Positions 26,512-35,259 of a DNA stretch of 64,000 nt are shown one piece after another. The DNA comes from Corynebacterium sp. MSK297 (GTDB lineage Bacteria; Actinomycetota; Actinomycetes; Mycobacteriales; Mycobacteriaceae). Position 1 is the stretch's first letter. Every line of letters starts with the position of its first letter. The notes below the pieces were generated by a model. That model saw only the letters and a program-made list of their open reading frames with translations, made no database searches and was not told the origin of the DNA. A program made the position numbers and the translations under genes. The stretch is taken from assembly GCF_030232885.1 (NCBI RefSeq), contig NZ_JASPGD010000007.1, forward strand, positions 48,943 to 112,942, read 5' to 3'.

Positions 26512-28701
26512 TTACTTCCGCTTAGGCTTGCGCTCACGCACACGAACAGCGATGCGCACTGGTGTGCCGTGGAATCCGAAGCGTTCCCGGAATTTCCGCT
26601 CTAGGTAACGCCGGTAACCGGCATCCAAGAATCCGGTGGTAAACAGCACGATTGTCGGTGGTTGCGTGCCGGCCTGAGTGGCAAACAACACCTTGGGCAA
26701 ACGGTTGTTTTTCATCGGCGGCGGGTTCGCTGCGATGGCTTCGCGTATCCAGTTATTTAACTGGCCAGTGGTCACGCGTTTGTCCCAGCTTTCCAACGCC
26801 GCGATCATCGCTGGTTCTAGCTTGTTCAGCGCCCGGCCGGTCTTGGCGGAGATGTTCACACGCGTGGCCCATGGAATATGCCGCAGCTGCTCGTCGAGCT
26901 CGCGCTCCAGTAGGAAGCGGCGTTCTTCTTCCATCAGGTCCCACTTGTTGAGGGCGAGTACCAGTGCTTTTCCGGATTCTAGGATCATCGCCAGCACGCG
27001 CTGGTCTTGCTCACTGATTGGTTCGGAAGCGTCAACCAGCAATACGCAGACTTCCGCAGCATCAATCACCCCGCGGGTACGCAACGACGCGTAATACTCA
27101 TGGCCTTGCGCATTCTTCACCTTTTTGCGCAGACCTGCGGTATCGATAAAGCGCCACATCTGCTCGTCGAGCTGCACGAGGGAGTCCACCGGGTCCACGG
27201 TGGTGCCGGCGACCTTGTCCACCACGGAGCGCTCTTCGTTCGCAAACTTGTTGAGCAGTGAGGACTTGCCGACGTTCGGCTTTCCCACCAAGGCAACTTT
27301 GCGTGGACCCGAGGTAATCGAGGTCTGGCGTGGGGTTTCTGGGAACAGCTTGAGCATCTCATCGAGAACGTCAGCAGAACCATTGCCGTGCAGGGCCGAC
27401 ACTGGCCAAGGATCGCCCAAGCCCAGGCTGTAGAACAACGAGAGGTCAGCGTATTGCTGCGGCGAGTCAAATTTATTGGCCACCAGCAGCACCGGCACTT
27501 TCGAACGCTGCAGCTTGCGCGCCATCATCACATCGGTCTCGGTGGCACCGACGCGAGTATCGACAACGAAAATGATGACATCCGCGGTGTCCATCGCGAC
27601 TTCGGCCTGGCGTGCGATATGCGCGTTGAGGCCTTTCACGTTGGAGTCCCAACCACCGGTATCTTGCACCCAAAAACGCTGGTTTGCCCATTCGGCTAAG
27701 TACGAGTTCCGGTCGCGAGTGACACCTGGCACGTCTTCGACGACTGCTTCACGACGGCCCAAGAAGCGGTTCGTCAGCGAGGACTTGCCCACGTTAGGCC
27801 GTCCCACGATCGCTACGGTGCACAGGGCTTCTTCTACTTGGGTGCTGCCAAGCGCGGACAGGAATTCTTCTTCGAGTTCGTCCCAGTCTGGCTCGCCGTC
27901 GCGCTGTTCGTCATCACCGGCAGAAAACTCCGTCTCGTCGAAATCGTCGCCGGTATAGTCTCGAAATTCAGTGACAAAATCGTCTCGGTTGTTCGGCGCA
28001 CCAGAATTGGTCAAGTATACGCCCTGGATAATATCGATAATGCGCTGTTGGACTTCCTCCAGCGACAGTTCCGAGGTATCAACCAGCACCGCATCATCAG
28101 CTGGGCGCAGCGGCGAGGCAGCACGCGCGGAATCGGCTGCATCGCGACGTTGGACGTCGGCAAGCACCGCAGAAAACGACGATTCCCGGCCTGCCGCCAG
28201 GTTTTGGTCATGCCGGCGCTGCGCGCGGATTTCCGCAGAGGCAGTGAGAAAAATCTTCGTCGGCGCATCTCCCAGCACGACGGTGCCGATATCACGGCCT
28301 TCGACAATCACGCGGTGGGCGGCAAAAGCGAGCTCACGCTGCAGTTGCACCAAGTTTTCCCGGACCTCCGGGATGGCAGAGACGGAAGAGACATGCGTCG
28401 TCACGGCTTGTCCGCGGATCGGTTCCGAGACATCCTCACCGTCGAGAAGCACCGCGCTGGATTCCGGGTCATCGCTAATCTCGATCGGCAGATCGCGTGT
28501 CGCCTCAATGACCGCATAACTATCGAGCGGGTCTACCTGAGCGCGCAGCACGGCGAGCGTGGCTACTCGATACATCGCACCGGTATCCAGGTATTTAGCG
28601 TCCAGTTGTTTCGCGAGCGCGCGGCAGGTGGAAGATTTCCCTGTTCCGGAAGGTCCGTCGACGGCAACCAGTAGGCCGTCGTCAGGCATATTCGTAATCA
28701 T
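26512..28701 (-). CDS. der: bifunctional cytidylate kinase / ribosome GTPase Der fusion
   Basis: 729 residues. Positions 1-215 are cytidylate kinase: P-loop [36 protein letters not shown] and the RRHDQNLA lid region, phosphorylating CMP/dCMP. Positions about 295-729 are Der (EngA), needed for 50S ribosomal subunit maturation. It has two GTPase domains with G1 GRPNVGKSS and [10 protein letters not shown]3 DTGGWD and DTAGL, G4 NKFD and NKWD, and a C-terminal KH-like domain ending in basic [10 protein letters not shown]. An acidic linker (about 240-290) joins them. In M. tuberculosis cmk and engA are separate adjacent genes, so the fusion arose by loss of the stop between them. It lies downstream of rluB. 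Confidence 0.93.
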   Translation of the reverse strand: MITNMPDDGLLVAVDGPSGTGKSSTCRALAKQLDAKYLDTGAMYRVATLAVLRAQVDPLDSYAVIEATRDLPIEISDDPESSAVLLDGEDVSEPIRGQAVTTHVSSVSAIPEVRENLVQLQRELAFAAHRVIVEGRDIGTVVLGDAPTKIFLTASAEIRAQRRHDQNLAAGRESSFSAVLADVQRRDAADSARAASPLRPADDAVLVDTSELSLEEVQQRIIDIIQGVYLTNSGAPNNRDDFVTEFRDYTGDDFDETEFSAGDDEQRDGEPDWDELEEEFLSALGSTQVEEALCTVAIVGRPNVGKSSLTNRFLGRREAVVEDVPGVTRDRNSYLAEWANQRFWVQDTGGWDSNVKGLNAHIARQAEVAMDTADVIIFVVDTRVGATETDVMMARKLQRSKVPVLLVANKFDSPQQYADLSLFYSLGLGDPWPVSALHGNGSADVLDEMLKLFPETPRQTSITSGPRKVALVGKPNVGKSSLLNKFANEERSVVDKVAGTTVDPVDSLVQLDEQMWRFIDTAGLRKKVKNAQGHEYYASLRTRGVIDAAEVCVLLVDASEPISEQDQRVLAMILESGKALVLALNKWDLMEEERRFLLERELDEQLRHIPWATRVNISAKTGRALNKLEPAMIAALESWDKRVTTGQLNNWIREAIAANPPPMKNNRLPKVLFATQAGTQPPTIVLFTTGFLDAGYRRYLERKFRERFGFHGTPVRIAVRVRERKPKRK

Positions 28702-28777
28702 AAATTCGTTTCTATCGTTTCTGTCTGCTCTGTGTGTATTAACTGCATATTAGCTGTGTATCAACTGCCAGCGTTTT

Positions 28778-29629
28778 CTACATGCCCACTGCTTTATACA
28801 GCGAAGTCAGCTCCGAGGCATTCAATGCCCGCAAGACGCCGGGCTTTTGTTCGCCAAGCTGCACCGTGTGCACCTTAGTACGCACTAGGCGCTGGACCGG
28901 GTAGCCGGCTTCTTTTAGCATGCGGCGCACGATGTGCTTGCGGCCTTCGTGGAGTTCCACCTGCACCAGCGAATAACCTTGGTTTTTGTCGATGACGCGG
29001 ACGAAATCCGCTTTCGACATACCGTCTTCCAGCTCCACGCCTTCGCGCAGCGTAGAAATCAGCTTCGGACCTGCCTCACCGAGCACTTCCGCCAGGTAGG
29101 TCTTCGATACCTCGTATTTCGGGTGCATCAGGCGATTCGCCAGCTCGCCGTCGTTAGTCAGAATCAGCAAACCTTCGGTGTCGGCATCCAAACGCCCGAC
29201 ATGGAACAGCCTTTCGCCAGCATCCAACTTGCCGACGACCAGATCGCCGACGCAACGCCGGCCCATCTCGTCCGACATGGTGGATTGCACGCCACGTGGC
29301 TTGTTCAGCACGTAATAGGCTTTTTCCTCATCCACGTTGATTCGGGCACCGTCGACGTGAATGATATCGCGCGAAGGGTCAACCTTCACGCCTTGTTTCG
29401 TGATCGTCTTGCCGTTGACTTGCACACGCCCGTCACGAATCAAGATTTCCGAGTGCCGACGTGAGGCCACGCCTGCCTGGGACAGCACTTTCTGGAGCCG
29501 CACGGCTTCATAGCCTGCATCATTGTCTTGGCCGTTGGTCGGTTCATCGGCAAAAATCCAGTCCGCGCCTAAATCTTGGGCAATGGATTCTGCGGTTGCT
29601 TTACTGTGGTTTTCGGTCACGGTGATCAC
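28778..29629 (-). CDS. rluB: 23S rRNA pseudouridine synthase, RluB/RsuA family
   Basis: 283 residues. An N-terminal S4 RNA-binding domain (VRLQKVLSQAGVASRRHSEILIRDGRVQVNG, about 43-73) is followed by the pseudouridine synthase domain. The catalytic motif is GRLDADTEGLLILTNDGELANRLMHPKYEVSKTY, with the catalytic Asp in RLDADT. The C-terminal signature is LHEGRKHIVRRMLKEAGYPVQRLVR. The first 40 residues are an acidic extension before the S4 domain, and a later start is possible. It lies in the scpA-scpB-rluB-cmk order common to actinobacteria and many Gram-positives. Confidence 0.93.
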   Translation of the reverse strand: MITVTENHSKATAESIAQDLGADWIFADEPTNGQDNDAGYEAVRLQKVLSQAGVASRRHSEILIRDGRVQVNGKTITKQGVKVDPSRDIIHVDGARINVDEEKAYYVLNKPRGVQSTMSDEMGRRCVGDLVVGKLDAGERLFHVGRLDADTEGLLILTNDGELANRLMHPKYEVSKTYLAEVLGEAGPKLISTLREGVELEDGMSKADFVRVIDKNQGYSLVQVELHEGRKHIVRRMLKEAGYPVQRLVRTKVHTVQLGEQKPGVLRALNASELTSLYKAVGM

Positions 29630-29658
29630 GGTCCTTTAAGCTGTTGTCGTCTGCCGGG

Positions 29659-30264
29659 TTAAAATTGGTCGTCAATGCTGTCGAGTTCTGGCAGCAATGG
29701 CGCAAGATCAGGCAGTGCAGCGAGAGAATCTATGCCCAATTGTTCCAAAAACAGCTCGGTGGTGACATAGAAACGGGCTGTGCTGGACGTCTCCTCCGTG
29801 AGCTCGGGATGCTGACTTGCCTCAACCTCGCGAATCATACCGCGAATTGCCAGCGTGCGCATAACACCGTCGACGTTGACCCCACGGACGGCCGAGACCT
29901 GAGCCCTAGTCACCGGTTGTCGGTATGCAATGACAGCCAGGGTTTCTAGCGCGGCACGAGAGAGCTTGGTCTGGCTTCCATCAAGCAGAAATTCCTCGAC
30001 GGGGGTGGCGTTTGCAGTGCGGGTATACAAACGCCAGCCTTCTGCGTTCTCCCGCAGCTGCATCCCCGAACCACGACTGTCGAATTCATCACGAATTTCT
30101 TCCAACAGTGCAACGACCTCGGACTTAGCGACGCCGAGTGCTCGAGCCAGGTGCGCAGTACTCGCCGGAGCATCAATGACGAGCAAGATGGACTCTAACT
30201 GGCTGCGCAGCTGAGAAATCAGTGGCAGATCCCTAGATTGCCCCGTGCTATCGTCCATATTCAT
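29659..30264 (-). CDS. scpB: segregation and condensation protein B
   Basis: 201-residue ScpB of the SMC-ScpAB condensin. It has two winged-helix domains, with recognisable LESILLVIDAPASTAHLARALGVAKSEVVALLEEI (about 19-53), LSRAALETLAVIAYRQPVTRAQVSAVRGVNVDGVMRTLAIRGMI (about 98-141), and the C-terminal FYVTTELFLEQLGIDSLAALPDL. It acts on the nucleoid with scpA, encoded 116 bases upstream. That gap contains two copies of a 16-base tandem repeat (ATTCTCACAGTCRCCT, 30298-30329). Confidence 0.93.
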   Translation of the reverse strand: MNMDDSTGQSRDLPLISQLRSQLESILLVIDAPASTAHLARALGVAKSEVVALLEEIRDEFDSRGSGMQLRENAEGWRLYTRTANATPVEEFLLDGSQTKLSRAALETLAVIAYRQPVTRAQVSAVRGVNVDGVMRTLAIRGMIREVEASQHPELTEETSSTARFYVTTELFLEQLGIDSLAALPDLAPLLPELDSIDDQF

Positions 30265-30380
30265 CCTGTTCCTTTACGCCTATTCTTGCTAGCACCCATT
30301 CTCACAGTCGCCTATTCTCACAGTCACCTATTTTCGCCGACAACCGCTCTTATTGACAGGCATTGGTATTTTTTCCCACC

Positions 30381-31241
30381 TTATTCCCAGTTTGCCGCAC
30401 CAACGACGGCTGGATCCACATCCAAGCCAGTCCATGCCACAGACAGTTTTTCTAACGCTTCAGGTTGTTCTGTATCCACCGCGCGCGCCTTGTACAGCTC
30501 TAGTAGTGCCAAAAAACGCCCCACGATGTGCATGGTATCCGGACAATCACGGGTTAAGGCAGCAAACGTTGTCCACTCACTGGCCCCGAGCAGTTTCAGC
30601 GAGTTCAGCATCACACCTGCTTGTTCGGGAACTGAAACGGCTACGCGATGTACGTGATCAGTGCCGACTTCCTCGGGAGGTTTCGGGCGAAATACTCCCG
30701 CGGCTAATTCCGCGAACGATTCCGGGCTATGCCCCAGGTGCAACGGAGGTAGCAATTGCGCGAAACGTTCTTCGATGGCCACGGCCCGTGGGTATCGTTG
30801 CTGTGCGTTGCGCTGCCAGTCTGCAAATAACTCGGCAACTTGTTTGTATGCGCGGTATTGCAGCAACCGGGCGAACAAGAGGTCCCGCGATTCCAGCAGT
30901 GCGAGATCTTCTTCGTCGTCGACTTCTCCACGGGGAAGCAAACGCGCTGCCTTCAGGTCCAGCAAGGTTGCTGCCACCACGAGGAATTCTGTGCGCTCGT
31001 CCAGGCCTGCGCTGGAATCAAGAAAACGAGTATACGCTAAAAATTCGTCGGTGACCTCGTGCAGAGCGATGTCTGTAATATCCATTTTTTTCGAATGGAT
31101 AAGCTGCAGCAGCAAGTCAAAAGGCCCCTCGAAATTCGCCAAAGCCAGGCGAAAACCAGTGATCTCTGGTTGTTCTTGGTTTGCCGGTTTGCCCTGTTCG
31201 TGCTGCGCGGTGCGAGTCTGTGCAGCGTGAATATGCGTCAT
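30381..31241 (-). CDS. scpA: segregation and condensation protein A
   Basis: 286-residue kleisin subunit of bacterial condensin. Conserved N-terminal block FRLALANFEGPFDLLLQLIHSKKMDITDIALHEVTDEFLAY (about 30-70), then FLVVAATLLDLKAARLLPR, and a C-terminal winged-helix region (RDCPDTMHIVGRFLALLELYKARAVD) that contacts the SMC head. It overlaps parA by four bases (ATGA), indicating translational coupling. Confidence 0.93.
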   Translation of the reverse strand: MTHIHAAQTRTAQHEQGKPANQEQPEITGFRLALANFEGPFDLLLQLIHSKKMDITDIALHEVTDEFLAYTRFLDSSAGLDERTEFLVVAATLLDLKAARLLPRGEVDDEEDLALLESRDLLFARLLQYRAYKQVAELFADWQRNAQQRYPRAVAIEERFAQLLPPLHLGHSPESFAELAAGVFRPKPPEEVGTDHVHRVAVSVPEQAGVMLNSLKLLGASEWTTFAALTRDCPDTMHIVGRFLALLELYKARAVDTEQPEALEKLSVAWTGLDVDPAVVGAANWE

Positions 31242-32113
31242 GCTTGAGCGTTAGCGGTGCGCTCCATGACTTCCAGCGCCAAGGTTCGATACTGCTGGGT
31301 GGCTTGTGAACTCGGTGCCCAGCTCGTGATTGGCTCGCCAGCCACGGAGGTCTCTGGGAAGCGGACGGTGCGTGTGATCACGGTATCGAAGACTTTCTCA
31401 TCAAACACCTCGACAACGCGGTCCATCACTTCCCTCGCGTGTTTGGTGCGTCGGTCGAACATCGTGACCAGAATTCCCAGAACTTCCAGGTCAAAGTTGA
31501 TGCGTTCAGAGACTTTTTCGACGGTATCGGTCAACAGCGCCAAACCACGCAGGGAGAAGTATTCACATTCCATTGGAATAATCACGCCGTGTGAACAGGC
31601 AAGCGCGTTAACCGTCAACAAGCCCAAGGACGGCTGGCAGTCGATGATGATGAAGTCGTAATCCCGCATTACCGGACGCAGCGCACGGGCCAGAGTGTGC
31701 TCACGACCAACTTCGTTGACCATCTGGATTTCAGCAGCAGAAAGGTCAATATTCGCAGGAACTACATCAAGGTTTGCGGTATCGGTATGCAAAATTGCGG
31801 AGTGGATGCTGGTGTGGTTGTCCAACATGACGTCATAGATGGTGTCTTCTAAACGGTCATGCGAAATACCCAAACCCGCAGACAATGCCCCTTGCGGGTC
31901 CAAGTCAACCAACAGGACTTTACGCCCATGCTCTGCGATACAGGCACCCAAGTTAATGGTCGTGGTGGTCTTGCCAACGCCCCCCTTCTGATTACACATC
32001 GAGATGATCGTGGCAGGGCCATGCTTGTCCAGCGGCTTTGGTTGCGAGAATTCACGTTTTGCACGGCCGGTGAGGCCGGTTTCTTCCGCCTCAAAGAGCC
32101 CGTCGTCACTCAT
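31238..32113 (-). CDS. parA: ParA/Soj-family chromosome-partitioning ATPase
   Basis: 291 residues from the ATG at 32113, which follows GGAAGGCGAGG. The longer open frame starts at 32257 but has no comparable ribosome site. Deviant Walker A CNQKGGVGKTTTTINLG (about 40-56), Walker A-prime VDLDPQG, and Walker B FIIIDCQPSLGLLTVNAL are present. This is the ParA gene beside scpAB (Rv1708-like) and not the origin-proximal parAB pair, so its partner here is more likely the condensin/segregation system. In the usual actinobacterial order xerD lies upstream; here about 10 kb of accessory DNA intervenes. Confidence 0.92.
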   Translation of the reverse strand: MSDDGLFEAEETGLTGRAKREFSQPKPLDKHGPATIISMCNQKGGVGKTTTTINLGACIAEHGRKVLLVDLDPQGALSAGLGISHDRLEDTIYDVMLDNHTSIHSAILHTDTANLDVVPANIDLSAAEIQMVNEVGREHTLARALRPVMRDYDFIIIDCQPSLGLLTVNALACSHGVIIPMECEYFSLRGLALLTDTVEKVSERINFDLEVLGILVTMFDRRTKHAREVMDRVVEVFDEKVFDTVITRTVRFPETSVAGEPITSWAPSSQATQQYRTLALEVMERTANAQA

Positions 32114-32319
32114 GTCCTCGCCTTCCTGCATCAAGACTAAACCCAGAGCCGCTCGTCGATACCGACCGGCCCCGGCCAGCAGCATATCTCTGTGTCGATA
32201 CACCAAACTTACAACGCTGTTATTAAAAAAGTCCACCTGCTTGACGAACGAACACAATAGACAAGGCTATGGCCTTGAACTAATAACTGCTCAACCCGGC
32301 TACGACTTGGTTCAAAATT

Positions 32320-32763
32320 CTACATACCGAAGGGTTCCCCGTTCCACATATCCTCGATGAAATTCAGCATAAACTCTTTGTCCAAGTATCTTACGGCGAC
32401 GTGGATATTAAGCATCGATTCTAGACTCGGTGAACAGAGCAAAGAATCGACCACAACACGATGGTCTTTTTCCAAATGAGAACCGAAATACCAGAAGGCA
32501 TCACTGTGCGCACGGAAACCACCCGCTGCGATATAAAGATAAAGATCATGCTTAGAAATTCCAGCATCGCGCACCAGTAATAGATTTGCACGCGAATAGA
32601 AATTTTCTTCGGAGAAGCCCTCCACAGGTGGCGTGCGTTTCCACTCGTCTTCCAGTGCAAATGCGCGTTTGGTAATGGTTTTCTGGCTATACTGCAGCGC
32701 CTCCTGTAACGGGCTAGTCTGCGTTAGCTCTTCTCGCAAGGTCACTGCTCCATCAGAAACCAT
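32320..32763 (-). CDS. orphan protein, third gene of a small overlapping operon
   Basis: 147 residues, function not recognised. No signal peptide or membrane segment; mixed helix and strand composition with an acidic middle. It overlaps the preceding 102-residue gene by 22 bases. A GTG at 32745 would give a four-base GTGA overlap and may be the true start. It is the last of three overlapping genes between parA and the IS3 remnant. Base composition is more AT-rich than the parA operon. Confidence 0.6.
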   Translation of the reverse strand: MVSDGAVTLREELTQTSPLQEALQYSQKTITKRAFALEDEWKRTPPVEGFSEENFYSRANLLLVRDAGISKHDLYLYIAAGGFRAHSDAFWYFGSHLEKDHRVVVDSLLCSPSLESMLNIHVAVRYLDKEFMLNFIEDMWNGEPFGM

Positions 32764-33050
32764 ATGCCATTATCCTCTTCGTAGTTGTACAAACAATAGA
32801 CTTTCATGTGGTACCACCCGTGGTCGTTGTAATAATTAGCCTTTGTATTACATTCATTCTCAGAGTGATACGATCGCAAAATCTTTCCGTAGTCTATAGA
32901 CGCTACGTCTGTCGTAGTGTCGACTCCATGCGAGTCTTGCGTTGTTGAGGCAACGTATGCTGCCCCAACAAGCAGCGCTAGCGCCACAACGACAGTGCAG
33001 ATCACTCGGATTGGGGCTTGTCTCCAATAAAACCTGAAACTATTTAGCAT
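32742..33050 (-). CDS. orphan single-pass membrane protein
   Basis: 102 residues, no family recognised. A basic N-terminus (MLNSFRFYWRQAPIRV), one membrane helix at about 17-36, then an outward Asp/Asn/Tyr-rich domain with two cysteines (about 67 and 85) that could form a disulfide. The ATG has GGAG seven bases upstream, a good ribosome site. It overlaps the genes on both sides (11 and 22 bases), so the three are translationally coupled. An envelope-associated role with the cytoplasmic third protein is possible but unproven. Confidence 0.6.
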   Translation of the reverse strand: MLNSFRFYWRQAPIRVICTVVVALALLVGAAYVASTTQDSHGVDTTTDVASIDYGKILRSYHSENECNTKANYYNDHGWYHMKVYCLYNYEEDNGIWFLMEQ

Positions 33051-33198
33051 AGGATAACTCCATCAATCGGCACCCCCGGACGTATCCCAAATGTTTTCCC
33101 GATTCGATCTCAAATTCTTGCGGGGCTCGACCATTAGATTCTTGGCCCATCGCCTCTTGTTGCGCAGCAGCCATGCTCAACACTAAAACTGCAAGCAT
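33040..33198 (-). CDS. possible 52-residue secreted/leader-type small protein
   Basis: Starts MLAVLVLSMAAAQQEAMG, resembling the hydrophobic core and cleavage region of a signal peptide, then a charged tail. Its stop overlaps the start of the 102-residue gene by 11 bases. The ribosome site directly before this ATG is poor. A strong GGGAGG site about 20 bases further upstream leads an ATG in another frame, giving a 12-codon peptide. A one-base change between them would join the two into one protein with a complete signal peptide, so this may be a frameshifted gene. Confidence 0.4.
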   Translation of the reverse strand: MLAVLVLSMAAAQQEAMGQESNGRAPQEFEIESGKHLGYVRGCRLMELSYAK

Positions 33199-33341
33199 GT
33201 TTCTTTATAGATAGCCACCATATTACCTCCCTGCTATGATGTTAATCACTCACATTACATGGAATTGCTGGGCATGTATAGGATTTCTAAAAATTTGTTC
33301 CTGATTACCGTTGACAAACCGAGCATTTCTGCAATTTTCGT
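33199..33341. other. intergenic, leader of the orphan operon
   Basis: AT-rich spacer. It holds the GGGAGG ribosome site and 12-codon frame (about 33185-33227, minus strand) described with the small protein. No other feature recognised. Confidence 0.3.
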
Positions 33342-33820
33342 TTACCCCTCTGTGAATTGCACTGGGTTTGTGAGCCCAAGTCCCCTGCAGAGGTGGCGAT
33401 AATAGGTGCGAGCGGCGATTTCGTGCTCGCGGTCCTGGAGAACCCAACACATCCACTCAATACAAAATAAGTGCCGGTGCTCACATAAGAAACCAACGAT
33501 TATTTTAGTTTGCAGTCGAGCTGTGCTTGGGCGAAAAATCCGACGCCAACTTCACACCCTCATTAGTTTGCTTCAATTGCTTGTTCTCGCGACGAAGCTG
33601 GTTGAGTTCGGCGTCTTTTTCCTGTTCGGCCTGAGTTGTGGCTTCGACTTCAGCAGCTTCCGCCTTACGAATCCAATTGTGCAAGGTTACCGGCTTGATA
33701 TCGAGCATGCGGCCGATCTTGCGGTGGGTCCCGGACTTGGTGGCGCCATCCTCAGCGACCACCTCATAGTACAGCCGCAGCGCGCGCTGCCGGGGACGCA
33801 TCGTATTGTGCAGTGCTCAT
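33342..33820 (-). pseudogene. IS3-family transposase remnant (OrfA and start of OrfB)
   Basis: Minus-strand debris of an IS3 element. OrfA begins MSTAQYDASPAARA at 33820 (AGGAG upstream) and shifts frame into ALRLYYEVVAEDGATKSGTHRKIGRMLDIKPVTLHNWIRKAEAAE, a helix-turn-helix. It then runs through a leucine-zipper region (NQLRRENKQLKQTNEGVKLASDF) and ends early. After a stop, another frame (33342-33485) reads EWMCWVLQDREHEIAARTYYRHL, matching the N-terminal segment of IS3 OrfB, and stops after GLTNPVQFTEG. The rest of OrfB, including the DDE domain, is missing. It marks the left flank of the siderophore cluster. Confidence 0.75.
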
Positions 33821-34017
33821 AAAACAAGCATCTCCTATCATGCCACTTTACTTTTTACGTCAAAACTAAGCATGGTCCGCGATGGCATGAGTTTCTTCGT
33901 CGAGTACACTTCCTTGTGCTCAAGATTGCAGCAATGATGGGTTGCGTACCAGCCAACATCAAATTTCGAAGACAGAATTTCATATCGGGAACTACACTCA
34001 AACGATATACGTTTCCA
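33821..34017. other. intergenic spacer
   Basis: About 200 AT-rich bases between the IS3 remnant and the 3' end of the MFS exporter gene. No gene, clear terminator or repeat was seen. Confidence 0.3.
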
Positions 34018-35259
34018 CTATACTTTGATAACATTTTTGTCTGTAAAAAATAGGTATATTAACAAGATCAGCCCGAGATTTGCCGATGCCATCCCCATTA
34101 GCATGGTGAAAACGCCAAATAAATCGGCAATAACTCCAAAAACAAACGTTCCGAGGGGAATGAGCACTCGGTCGACCGAAGCAACGCCAAGAACCATACC
34201 ACGTTTCGACTCTGGGGTTGCGAGTAACACCGCGCTTCGATTTAGAGTTCGATAACGCTGGCCAACCGCACCTATTACTACAAAGATGATAGACAACGCA
34301 ATAAGGTTCTTAGCAAAGAGATAGACGCATGCTGCCAACATTATGGGAAACGAAACGCCAACCGCCGATCTCCACGAAGATCTGTCCACATGCACTGGAG
34401 GGGATCTCCTCAGGAGAGTTGCCGAACAAACAGCACCGGCTGCTGCCGCGCAGGAACCAACAGCAGCAGCAACTCCAGGGGGCAGTTTAAAATCATCTGC
34501 GAATATTACCGGGATCATTGCTGTATATGGAAAAATAGCGAACATCGGCCCAGTCGCGAGTAAAATCTGGCGGGACAAATTCTTCTCACCCAAAATCATC
34601 TTTATATCTCGAAATAATGTCATTCTCCCAGCATCATCTCGACCCTCCGGCAAATCCTCCCCTATATACTTTCTCGACTGCCTCAATGCAAAAATAGAAA
34701 TAACTGCAGAAACAAGATATGTGAAAGATATAGCAACCAAACCAGCCCCTACCCCACCGGAACTAAGAAATACCCCCGAAGCTGCCGGACCAAGTATAAG
34801 ACAAAGTGTCAAAATCGTAGACAACCTTGCCATTTCTGGGACAAGCCTGTCAGACGGAACCAGTTTTGCAATTGCGAGTTGCCTAAGCGCAGGCTCTGGG
34901 GACAAGATTATAGAGCGTAGCACTAATATTAATATTATAATCTGAAAGGAATAGAGGCTGTCACCGTGGACCCGAATAACGTAGGCAATAAGCATCGTAC
35001 AAAGCGTTCCACACCAAAGTGCAAACGCTAAGATGTTTAAAGGGGCTATACGATCAGCTAGCTTTGATAAGAGAGGTGCGGCCAACAAAAGCGGTAGCAA
35101 CCGCGCCATCACAGCAAAACCAACCATTGCGGCCTGACCAGTAGCCACTATCACCCACCAGTTCAGAAGGACTAGCTCTGCTGCCCCAGCGAATCGAGAT
35201 AATACTGAAGTAAACAGAATAAGTCGAATCGCTGTCTCAGAATCTCCGCCTTTATTCAT
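34018..35259 (-). CDS. ciuF: MFS transporter, probable siderophore exporter (CiuF-like)
   Basis: 413 residues with about 12 hydrophobic segments. The loop after TM2 (LLSKLADRIAPLNIL) and the TM10-11 region (LLATPESKRGMVLGVASVDRVLIPLGTFVFGVIADLFG) fit the major facilitator family of drug/enterobactin-type exporters. The ATG at 35259 overlaps the stop of the siderophore synthetase by eight bases, so the two are co-translated. This strongly suggests export of its product. The position matches ciuF in the C. diphtheriae ciu cluster. The central loop (about 195-225) is hydrophilic. Codon use is AT-rich like the synthetase gene. Confidence 0.85.
   Translation of the reverse strand: MNKGGDSETAIRLILFTSVLSRFAGAAELVLLNWWVIVATGQAAMVGFAVMARLLPLLLAAPLLSKLADRIAPLNILAFALWCGTLCTMLIAYVIRVHGDSLYSFQIIILILVLRSIILSPEPALRQLAIAKLVPSDRLVPEMARLSTILTLCLILGPAASGVFLSSGGVGAGLVAISFTYLVSAVISIFALRQSRKYIGEDLPEGRDDAGRMTLFRDIKMILGEKNLSRQILLATGPMFAIFPYTAMIPVIFADDFKLPPGVAAAVGSCAAAAGAVCSATLLRRSPPVHVDRSSWRSAVGVSFPIMLAACVYLFAKNLIALSIIFVVIGAVGQRYRTLNRSAVLLATPESKRGMVLGVASVDRVLIPLGTFVFGVIADLFGVFTMLMGMASANLGLILLIYLFFTDKNVIKV

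Noticed and set aside
27838..28674. 278-residue plus-strand open frame
   Set aside because: Lies opposite the linker and kinase part of cmk-der; Arg-rich and not protein-like.
30298..30329. Two 16-base tandem repeats between scpA and scpB
   Set aside because: Only two copies, no dyad symmetry and no link to a gene; treated as minor slippage.
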